Shown: positions 56,116-64,000 of the stretch, one piece after another | Layout of the letters: each line of letters opens with the position of its first letter | Numbering within the stretch: the stretch's first letter is position 1 | From: Euborellia annulipes | Lineage: Eukaryota; Arthropoda; Insecta; Dermaptera; Anisolabididae | NCBI GenBank assembly: GCA_023213315.1 | Contig: JAKCPI010010649.1 | Location: 1-64,000, forward strand | Direction: 5' to 3' | DNA: 64,000 nucleotides | Translations under genes and position numbers: made by a program | The notes under the pieces: model-generated | What the model was told of the DNA's origin: nothing | Database searches by the model: none | What the model saw: the letters and a program-made list of their open reading frames with translations, nothing else

Positions 56116-56826
56116 ATCAATTAATCAAAACTTAATATGACTTGATAGTAATTTTCTGTCCTAATATAAAAAAACAATATCAGGAAATTTTGAAAATTGA
56201 AAACTTTTAATTTAATATACTGTCAGACTACAAAAATGTAATATTTAAATGATGTGATAAAGCGAGTAAAATGGAAAGTAATAATCAGTTAGGGAGAGAA
56301 AGAGTCTGCCACGAAAAAGGCATGATTCCCATTTATCCATCCCCACTCCTATTTGTAACCCATGTTCAAAGGACTGTCACAATCGGTTTGAACTTTCGAG
56401 GCACATGAGGAAGTGTGTGAGCATAACATCTGCACTGTGACAATAAATCGCCCTTCGGGAGTGCTTGAACAATGTTATAAATTAACCTCTAGGCCAATAA
56501 TGGGATTCTTGAATATGCTTTAAATTCACACTTTTTTTTTTTATATATATATAAAGAAAAGATATAAAAATTTATCAAGAAAATAGCATATTCTTATTCT
56601 TTTCCTAATCCCTGAAAAAGTATTAAATTGAATAGAACCTAAAATATTTAAATAATTTTTTTCCATTTTTATTCATGATTTATCTTTTTAGAAAATATTA
56701 TCTAGTTCAATTCATTCAAATTTTTTATAGAAATAGTAATAAAGAAAAAAATTTTAACATTATTTTTATTGAAATTTGTTTAATCGATTTTTCAATTTAC
56801 TTTCACTGATTTATATATGTAATAGT
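56116..56826. other. AT-rich with a GC-richer patch at 56290-56470
   Basis: The patch is not open over any useful length and has no recognised motif. The rest is AT-rich. Confidence 0.45.
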
Positions 56827-56988
56827 TTTAAGGTATTTTTCGGCAACGGAGGACATTTAGACCCCGTCTTTATTTATTTCAATTGGATTGGTACCTAATC
56901 CAATTGAAATAAATTGTCGTATGAGACGGGATGCGAACCCGCTATCCTTGGTATAGAAGGCTAGCGCGCTAACCAAGGCCCGAGGGCA
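56827..56988 (-). mobile_element. SINE-2, best copy
   Basis: Minus strand: TCGGGCCTTGGTTAGCGCGC (A box), AGCGGGTTCGCATCCCG (B box), a perfect centre palindrome (TTTATTTCAATTGGATTAGG and complement), then GACGGGGTCTAAATG and CCGTTGCCGAAAAATACC. This copy defines the family's parts best. Confidence 0.82.
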
Positions 56989-57045
56989 TGATAGTAAATT
57001 AAAGAAAAAAAATTTAATTGACAATTTTTATAATTTTTTCATTTG

Positions 57046-57112
57046 AATATAAAATTTCAACCTCCTAGCTTTTTTCGTTCTTTAGATATTTTGTTCCCAG
57101 ACAGGACAAACT
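57046..57112 (-). repeat. HPR-A fragment
   Basis: Only TATAAAATTTCAACCTCC, TAGCTTTTTTCGTTC and TGTTCCCAGACAG, the part after the TG run, remain on the minus strand. Confidence 0.65.
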
Positions 57113-57116
57113 ATAT

Positions 57117-57353
57117 ATGAACCCTGTTACGTATTAGTGTGTCAAGCGCCAGCTAACGAGTTTTGAGAAAATTAACATTAAAGTTTTTTGTTTTCATTGG
57201 ATTATATATAATTTTTTTTGTCAATTGTTCAAGTAACAGGACATATTTCATTAAAAAAAATACTATTAATTATAGCATTTGAAACAATATTCCGTGCTTA
57301 ACTCAATTTTTACTTTTTTGGCGCTTGACACACTAATGCATAACAGGGTCCAT
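57117..57353. mobile_element. 237-bp element with about 35-bp terminal inverted repeats
   Basis: ATGAACCCTGTTACGTATTA / TAATGCATAACAGGGTCCAT and GTGTGTCAAGCGCCA / TGGCGCTTGACACAC are complementary. TATA flanks both ends, so a TA or TATA duplication is likely. The superfamily is not decided. Confidence 0.8.
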
Positions 57354-58298
57354 ATAGGCTATATTACCGGTATATAAATAAAAAAAAGTTTTTAAAAATT
57401 TTGTAATTCGATCTCCAAACCCTTTTAAACAAAAAAGTTATGTGCCACACTATATATTTAGTATGTTTTTCTGTTTTAATCAATATTTAGTACAACAATT
57501 TCGCTCGCTCTTTGTGCTCCCTATAAAGGACCAATGACCAATTTGTCTGCTAATTATATAAATGCTTATAATTAAAAATACTAAATTTTCAGACCTCCAT
57601 TTTATTACAAATAAAAATATGATATAATATTTCCTTCTTTATAAAGTGTACACGTTGTGCACCTATCATGAGTGTTGATTTTATCTTTGATCTTTCTATT
57701 AACTATTCTAAAAACGCTCACCCTAATCTGGATCAAAATCTAATTTTTCGATAGGGCGTTCAAATTCTAAATAGTGCTTCTCTCGATCTGCTGACTTTTA
57801 TCTCTCGCGAAGGTCTCTTGTTCAATTATTCTTCTATTTGTATTATTTTCTTGTTTATATTTTCTTCTTGAAATAAATATACTGTGTTCTATAAAGGACA
57901 TTTGAAAAATGAACTAAAAACAAAGCGGAATGTACCGTTTGATGAATTCTAATTGGCAAACCAGAGAATTTGATCCGATCATTTTTCAAAATTTTTTGCA
58001 AGTTGACCAACACTTGTGATTATATCATTGTTTTTAAATAAATACTAAATATTTTTTAATGGAAACTTTCATGGTTCAAATCTAGAAAATTTCCAATAAA
58101 TATTTTCATTTTCTTTTATAAAAACAATGAAATAATCAGAAGTAGAAAACGCATGGTTGGGTCTTAATATTGACCTTCACTGTACTTATAAATAAACTAA
58201 ACGTTTTGAACAAAGAAATAAAATTCCCTGATTTCCCAAATTAAATTCATTTATCACGAATGTATATATTAAAGCTTTTGTGGTTTGTATTATTAATA
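57354..58298. other. AT-rich stretch
   Basis: No gene or repeat is recognised. Confidence 0.5.
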
Positions 58299-58632
58299 TT
58301 ATTATGGAATTATTTTAATTATTTAATTATACATTTTGTTATTAACTATTTATTAAAAATATAAATACTGTACAACGTTTCAGCTGCTTATTCTGCAATC
58401 GTTTTCAAGTACTGTGCACTTGCTCCCGCTCAAGCGAACTAACCTCCAAGAGACCCTTACGAGCATCTTATATACAACGACGTCAGCGCCATCTACAGTC
58501 ATTCCTATGAAGTTAGACACAATCATCAAAGCAAGTATTTACATAAAAAGTATGAGGAAACGTTGTAGGTATTTATATTTTAAAAAATAGTTAATACAAA
58601 ATGCGGCCTATAATTAAAAACTCCCATATTAA
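58299..58632. mobile_element. foldback element P, copy 3
   Basis: The left arm TATAAATACTGTACAACG, TTTCAGCTGCTTATTCTGC and the right arm AACGTTGTAGGTATTTAT, CGGCCTATAATTAAAAACTC pair with each other and match the 20973 copy. The centre (CAACGACGTCAGCGCCATCT) differs from copy 1. Confidence 0.7.
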
Positions 58633-59542
58633 TAACATTTTTCCAAAAATACAAATCGGTATAAATCGCCCGTGGCTTAGGGACCCTGAGAGATTCAACC
58701 TTAAATTTCAAATTAAAAAAAAAAAAATTAAAATTTTTTTCTTGAACTTTGAAGACGCGTTTATCAAAAAGACAACAATATTTCAAAAAATGTTTTAATT
58801 AAATTTTTCTAGGCCTCAAAATCTAAATTAATTCGTGAAATTTTTTTTTTATTCTCTAGAGCAAATCTAGAATTTATATCTATTTTTTTTTTTTTTGGGT
58901 GGGGAGGCGTATTAATAAACAATCCCTGGGCCGGCCCGACAGTCTCTCGACGGTACTGCAAATAAGTTGGCCAAAAATAGTGTCAGTTCTTTGTGAGACT
59001 TTGTAATTTCACTTGTTGCATATTTTATATTACTTTGATTGTTAATTATTGTTATAATTAATTTTTTTTATCAAGTTTCTTTAAAAAAAAGATAAATATT
59101 TATTATAAACCCATATTTAATAATAACTCACTTTTTTTTCTTTTTTTTTTTGATGTGAAATCAAAAGAAGTTACTGTTCTAATTTCCTTTACTAATGATA
59201 ATATATTTAAGCACAAGAGCTAAAAAACATGGTAGCCTACAGTATAATTTAAAAGAATTTATTTCGGCTTTATTGCTTTTTATAAGATTTTAAAATAAGT
59301 TTTCATATCTCTTTGTTTGCATTTCTCCCTCCTAAAGCCCCGGAAAAAAAAACATAAATGTCTAAAAGGAATTTTCAGAAAAATTTATCTAAATATTATA
59401 TTAAACTTATTTAAAAATAATATGGATGTTCCTTTTAAAAATGGTCGAAATTTTTTTATATCAAAATAATTTTAATTTTTTACTCTCTTTAGATCAAACG
59501 AATTGACAACTTTTTTATAAAAAAATTTTTTATTAGACTTAC
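58633..59542. other. AT-rich with a short GC-rich run
   Basis: GGGTGGGGAGGCG and CCTGGGCCGGCCCGAC near 58897-58940 resemble part of repeat R4. Nothing else is seen. Confidence 0.45.
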
Positions 59543-60196
59543 AAAAATCTGGTGTGATGCCGCACTGCACACAACTTTCTCTTCCTTTTGGTAACTTTTA
59601 CTCAAATACTTTTTAAAGAGCATCTAAAAAAATAGTTTATATTAATTTTAATCTAAAAAGAAAAAGATTTATGATAGGGCTAGCAAGTTTGCGAGATATG
59701 TTTTTGCTTAAGATTGGGCAAAATTGCACCCCCTGGAGTCGAACCAGGACCTCCACGCTTTCGCGGCGGGTGGACTACCCTTATCCTAGGGCGCTGGCCC
59801 AAATAAGGTTCTATCTAGTTAAGAAAAAGATTTATATTTTGTTTCCATGGCGACCATTTCTCCTATCTTTTCTATGAAGAACAAGTGTAAAGTATACTTC
59901 AAAAGATTTCAACGGCAAATTGAGAATATACATTTGCAAGAGCATGTAAAAAGTAATTTATTTGTGAATTTTAAACAAAATCTTTGGAGCGAATTTTGAG
60001 AAAATCGAAAAAACTGAAAAAGTATATCAGTAAAGAACTAGTACTTTTTGGCCAATTTTGTTTTAAAGCTTATTTTCACGACTTAGGGAGGTGCCTAACT
60101 TAAATATCAAATTTCAACCTAGTAGCTCTTTTAGTTCCTGAGATATTTTGTTCACAGACAGACTAACGAATTTTTGACATGATCGCAATACTTTCG
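59543..60196 (-). repeat. HPR-A copy interrupted by SINE-1
   Basis: The right hairpin's outer arm (AAAAATCTGGTGTGATGCC) is followed by body sequence, the SINE at 59672-59820, then TTGTTTCCATGGCGACC, GATTTTCTCAAAATTCGCTC and AAAGTACTAGTTCTTTACTG. It ends at GCGATCATGTCAAAAATTCG. The left hairpin is truncated. Confidence 0.82.
59672..59820 (-). mobile_element. SINE-1 copy with exact 14-bp target duplication
   Basis: AAGAAAAAGATTTA occurs at 59658-59671 and 59821-59834. The head on the minus strand folds as a tRNA: acceptor GCGCCCT/GGGGGTGC and T arm CCTGG-TTCGACT-CCAGG, with CTAGGATAAGGGTAG as the A-box region. It ends AAACATATCTCGCAAACTTG. This is the best preserved head of the family. Confidence 0.9.
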
Positions 60197-60618
60197 TTTA
60201 ATTCAAATTACCTATTTATATATCGACGTCTATCTTTCACATTTATAAGATGCACAGTTCTAATTTTTTGAGAGGATTTGAATGATCCGGGCTAACCCGG
60301 CTGGAGAGTGAATGAGTATGATCTGTCATTCCTTGATCCCCCCCCCCCCCTAGGTAATCTGGGAAAACGAGAGACACCAGCGGGTGATGCGTGCGCAACT
60401 TGTGAGCTATGCTCTTACCTTGATGTATTTAATTTTCTATATAGGCCTATATATTTTTTAAACAATAATAATTCTCTATTCACAATTATAATTAATTAAT
60501 TCAATACAAAAATATAATAATAGCCCTATTATCATTCATTTAAAATTGAATGCAAGATTTCCTTCGGTTGTCTTAAGCAAACAATGATTTTTATTAGTTT
60601 ATTTAAATTATATTTGAT
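60197..60618. other. AT-rich with a C run
   Basis: GGGCTAACCCGGCTGG at 60290 and a 12-C run at 60340. No gene is recognised. Confidence 0.45.
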
Positions 60619-60975
60619 TATGACGTCACGGGTGCTTGCAAGTCGTCAAAGGTAACGTGAACTTGCGCCAGTGCTTTGAAAGTCTAACATGTGCCTCGGC
60701 ACATGTGATTGGTGAACGCTTGAGCCAGCTGACCAATCACAGCGCCTCTCACAGACCGGGTGAATGCTTCTCAAGTCTCTCTCTCCCAGTTGCTGATCCG
60801 TCAGTTGCCATTTTGATGGCCAGTGTTATGCATCATCAAATCTGCGTTTGTTCATTCCAAAAAGGACGCTATCTTTGAATTCCACGCTCTCATTCACCGC
60901 TCACCTGAGATCACCTAGCTTAACATCCTAGTCTACTATTAATAATAATCTCCGCTGGCTTTATCAACTCCATCC
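60619..60975 (+). promoter_or_regulatory. candidate gene promoter and 5' leader
   Basis: A GC-richer island in AT-rich DNA holds a perfect CRE TGACGTCA (60621-60628), an inverted CCAAT box (ATTGG, 60708-60712), a direct CCAAT (60733-60737), and a YY1-like GCCATTTTG (60807-60815). A perfect palindrome ACATGTGC-CTCG-GCACATGT at 60687-60706 contains two E-boxes. No TATA box stands out. Clustering of these sites ahead of a start codon and donor suggests a real promoter. Start site and gene identity are unknown. Confidence 0.5.
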
Positions 60976-61011
60976 ATGGCTGGCTGCATCCTCTCAACTC
61001 CTCGCTTCCAG
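60976..61011 (+). CDS. candidate first coding exon (12 codons)
   Basis: ATG at 60976 in good context (CATCCATGG) opens MAGCILSTPRFQ and runs to CTTCCAG|GTAGCC, a usable donor at 61012. The exon would end in phase 0. Upstream ATGs (for example near 60816) open a separate short frame ending TGA at 60878 and would act as a leader ORF. No following exon is recognised within the window, and 12 codons cannot identify a family. Confidence 0.35.
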
Positions 61012-61013
61012 GT

Positions 61014-61959
61014 AGCCTTCATTCACTCTGTTTCTTTGTTTTTTTTTCTTATTAAAAAACATGAATCTTTATTTAGCCTATTCTTTAATATTTTTAATTA
61101 ATTTGTTTTCGAAATTCCTATAATTTATTTGTGTAATACTTATTCCAAGTAATAATAATATAACTATCCGTACTGCCCGCCTCCGATGGGCGTCGTACCC
61201 TGGAACCCACTTCATTGCCTTTTCTTAATCCATTTGACTCGGACTTCTTTCATTCATGCGTTGTGAATATTCTCAGAGAGTTTTTTTTATACACATGCAC
61301 ATCTGACTAATTAACAAATAAATACTCTCAATTGAGTTTAAAAAAAATTTAATTAATAATTTTTTACGATATTTCCTTTATATATTTAAAATAATTTTAT
61401 TATTAGAAATAAATTAGTTTTGATTTTTCTTCAAGAAAGATCCGGCTTAATTCAATGATTTCCAATGCTAATGATAAATTTTTATTTTGCAAGAAATTTT
61501 TGATGCCATTTGGAAATTTCGAGATCCGTTTAGTTTTCCATGACCGCATTTGAGGAGGCTCAAAAGTTTTTTTTTTAATCAATATTTATGCATTGGAAAA
61601 ACTTTAAGAGAATAATCTTTCCTTAGAAAAATTAAAGCCTAATTAATTGCAAATAATAAAATGATTAAATCTATCAAATAAAAATATAATTTTTTATTTA
61701 TTTTTAACCTAAATGACCGTCATAAAAATCTATATTTAAAATTTAATATCCGTCTGATCGATTTGGATATTTGAAAATGCTAAGAAATTTATTTTCCGTA
61801 TTTGACCCCTCTACAAGTCTTATAAATATTTCGTTTAATTGATTAAGTACATGAATAGTTTTTTTAATACTTCCTTTAACTTATTGATTAATACCAGTTT
61901 TGCATAACCTGTAACAAATTTATATGTTCAAAGAGGACCTTGAAAGGAAAGGCGAGGAT
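61014..61959. other. probable intron of the 60976 gene, AT-rich
   Basis: A GC-richer segment at 61170-61270 (TGCCCGCCTCCGATGGGCG) has no open frame with splice sites. The rest is AT-rich. Confidence 0.4.
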
Positions 61960-62130
61960 CAGCATCACAGGCCCACATTCAAATGTCTAAGAGGCTATTA
62001 TATTTACGAATTTAAGAAAAACACAGGCGACCCCGAGCCAGTTAGGTGTTGGTGGGGGTCTAGGGGGGAGAGGGGCTTAAGCTATCTGGTTAGGCGAGCA
62101 GTCTGTTTTCGGGATCCTCTTTCGACCGAA
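61960..62130. repeat. GC-rich repeat block
   Basis: GGCGACCCCGAGCCA and GGGGGTCTAGGGGGGAGAGG match the theme of the blocks at 32331 and 10650 (GGTCCAGGGGGG...GAAG). It is bounded by AT-rich DNA. Frames across it are not coding. Confidence 0.5.
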
Positions 62131-62648
62131 TGGACTATTATTATTATAAATAATAAAAACAAAAAAATTATCAAATGGAGATCAATATAAGGTTTCTCTT
62201 AGTGCTTGATTTGTTCGTGTGCAACGGCTGTTCATACTTAATCCTTCCCTTCGGCTGGCTAGTCTATAATAATATTCAAATCATTTAATATATTAAATAG
62301 AACCGATAGCAATCACGATAGATATTTCCACTTGGGACTTGCGTTCTTTACCGTCACATATTTTTATTTTGCTTTCTCTTACCCTATACCAGGTATATGA
62401 AATATATAGAGAGAAACTATTTTTATATGCCGCCCAACTGTTTTTCAATTATATCTTCAAATTGATAACTTAATTATTTTATTCTTTTTATTTTATTTTA
62501 TGCTACGTTAATTTTCATCTACTAAAATGTAAAAATTATCAATGATGGCTCACAACTTGTTAAGTTTAATTTAATCAATTAAGGTTATGGAGAAAAGATA
62601 ACCAGTGGCAGCTTTTTATGTTAAAATAATTTATAAGCAATTATTTCG
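62131..62648. other. AT-rich with an HPR-A left hairpin
   Basis: TGCTTTCTCTTACCCTATAC ... ATATATAGAGAGAAACTA at 62373-62430 is a lone left hairpin of HPR-A. Nothing else is recognised. Confidence 0.5.
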
Positions 62649-63187
62649 ATATGCCTAACGCAAACCATCCTCAGTGCCACAACTGGAACATAAAAAGACA
62701 CACATGATACAACTAACTTCCGGCAATTTACAATATTATTTAATCAATTTACATACATTATACGATACCTCCATATTTGCTCAGAGGCCCACATCTTGTG
62801 TGTACGTGGATGGCGACCACGAGCTACCCGAGCTGGGACTGGCAGTTCTTTTATTCCTTACATGTCAATCCCTTCCATCTATATTTTCAACAGACGTCAG
62901 ACCTTGCGACGGGCCGGCCTGTTCTATTCCGGTCGCAAAAAAAAACCATTCCGCTGACCCCTTTACCGCCGACCCCGCACCGCGGGAATAATAACGGTAA
63001 AGCAAGAAGAACATATGATACTTCCATATATAGAATGTCGTCTCATGTATTTTATAATTTTGTAAAACGCTCCACAATAGTATAATGTATGTAAATTGAT
63101 TAAATAATATTGTAAATAGTCGGACAGTTCTGTGTGTCATTTTTATGTCCCAGTTGATGCACTGAGGATGGTTTGCGTTAGGCATAC
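62649..63187. mobile_element. foldback element hosting repeat R4
   Basis: Outer arms TATGCCTAACGCAAACCATC / GATGGTTTGCGTTAGGCATA and CAATATTATTTAATCAATTT / AAATTGATTAAATAATATTG pair over about 110 bp. The centre is occupied by R4 (62777-63012). The arms are similar but carry several differences, so this is older than the 8609 foldback. Confidence 0.78.
62777..63012. repeat. repeat R4, uninterrupted copy
   Basis: AGAGGCCCACATCTTGTGTG, GTGGATGGCGACCACGAG, GACGGGCCGGCCTGTTC and CCGCCGACCCCGCACCGCGG are continuous here, without element B, so this copy shows R4's intact order. Flanks ATACGATACCTCCATAT (62760-62776) and ATATGATACTTCCATAT (63013-63029) look like a diverged 17-bp target duplication. 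Confidence 0.72.
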
Positions 63188-63395
63188 ATAAATATTTGCT
63201 AATATATTATTTTTAGGATAGCTGTCGCTGGTTATCTTTTCTCAATAATCTTAATTTAATCGTCTCAGCATACTTAGTTTCTTCTTAATTTAATCAATTT
63301 AATTTCCGGATATAAATAGTCATTAAAAGTAGAATGAATAGTATTGAATAAATAAGTCAGACAGACGTTCAATTCCCTTCTTGTTTTGTAAAAAT
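63188..63395. other. AT-rich spacer
   Basis: Nothing recognised. Confidence 0.4.
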
Positions 63396-63590
63396 AAGAG
63401 AGATAAGGCCTTCAAGGCTCCCCAGGGATAAGTGAAAAATGTCAGGTATCAGCAATCGACCTGCGGCTCTGAAAGTTAAAGCCAGAACTCCACAAGCAGC
63501 AGCCGAGAAACATTTCCTGTCCGAAAAACAATCTGGGTCTTTTTGAATCGATTCGATTAGAAATCCAACTGAACGCGTGAGATACATTAC
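63396..63590. other. GC-richer island, possible exon
   Basis: On the plus strand ATGTCAGGTATC (63438) opens 35 codons ending TGA (MSGISNRPAALKVKAR...). On the minus strand a 72-codon frame also spans it. Composition suggests constraint or coding, but splice sites are unclear and neither product is recognised. Confidence 0.3.
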
Positions 63591-63920
63591 TAGGTATATT
63601 TTGTTTTATGTGGATAAAGATATCTATTGATTATAGGCCCCTTGTTTCGGGGAGTGTGCACAAAGAGCAACTGCGAGTTGGTCTTCTCCCTAACGTCAGC
63701 GTAGAATAGGGGAAACGACGATCATATTTGTTTATTTATAAAGAACGCGTTATTTACAAATATTTATTACATAACCAGCGTGTAAATATTCAAATAAATT
63801 AATTATAGCTATTCAAATAGACATTTTTCATTATGAAGTATTAAAAAACTTGACTCTGGCATTAACTGGCTAGAGTTCGGTTAATAATTCCTCGTTATTT
63901 TTATAATGTGTTGTAACACA
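63591..63920. other. AT-rich with a GC-richer patch
   Basis: 63635-63720 (GCACAAAGAGCAACTGCG, CCTAACGTCAGCG) is GC-richer without an open frame worth naming. Confidence 0.35.
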
Positions 63921-64000
63921 GGGGTACCGAGGGGGGAGGGGGGGTCCGCCCCAGGCCCCGAGGGCAAGGCCCCCATATATTTATAAAAAAAAATTTAATG
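63921..64000. repeat. G-rich repeat start at the window edge
   Basis: GGGGTACCGAGGGGGGAGGG and GGTCCGCCCCAGGCCCCGAG resemble the GC-rich dispersed blocks and continue out of the window. Confidence 0.4.

Noticed and set aside
1..64000. Full-length reverse transcriptase, Helitron helicase or integrase
   Set aside because: No long frame or catalytic motif (for example YADD, or a DDE set beyond the mariner remnants) was seen on either strand.

Overview
The window is animal nuclear DNA: about 70-75% A+T, full of homopolymer runs, with spliced exons, nested transposons, tRNA-derived SINEs and long palindromes. There is no operon, ribosome binding site, rRNA gene or long ORF. The only gene I can place in a family is one 208-bp exon (7858-8065, minus strand) of the first immunoglobulin domain of a DIP/lachesin-type neural cell-surface protein. 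That family is typical of insects, crustaceans and chelicerates, so the host is most likely an arthropod. I cannot resolve it further.

Coding content is sparse. Besides the Ig exon there are a possible C-terminal coding end at the left edge (1-111), an unrecognised but well-formed exon candidate at 2783-2898 (+), a Cys-rich exon candidate at 43917-44045 (-), and a GC-richer promoter-like island with a short first coding exon at 60619-61011 (+). Two transposase pseudogenes of the Tc1/mariner group lie at 18274-19085 and 52105-52622.

Most of the rest is repeats. The dominant one, called HPR-A here, is about 0.8 kb with a palindromic hairpin at each end, and occurs about 25 times whole or in part on both strands. 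Into and around it are nested: tRNA-derived SINE families (SINE-1, SINE-2, SINE-3, SINE-5), an unclassified repeat (R4) that carries a long-TIR element (B), hAT-like elements with 8-bp target duplications (10144-10832, 37346-37727, 40413-40611), Tc1/mariner or pogo elements with TA duplications (12360-12453, 25307-25908, 37075-37308, 46763-47309), a PIF/Harbinger-like element with TAA (55882-56112), and foldback elements. The largest foldback (8609-11223) has two arms of about 940 bp that are nearly identical. It sits inside an HPR-A copy and holds a hAT-like insertion in only one arm.

The most notable signal is at 5884-6259: a palindrome carrying four hammerhead-ribozyme-like cores, two head to tail on each strand at exactly 71-bp spacing, with the CUGAUGA and GAAA core boxes, a 6-bp stem II, a 5-bp stem I and a self-complementary stem III. 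This resembles ribozyme-bearing non-autonomous retroelements (Penelope-type terminal repeats, retrozymes). Several other foldback elements carry degenerate versions of a similar layout.

All coordinates and repeat relationships come from reading the sequence by eye. Family names beyond the Ig exon and the mariner-type pseudogenes rest on terminal sequence and target-duplication length, so they are class-level guesses.
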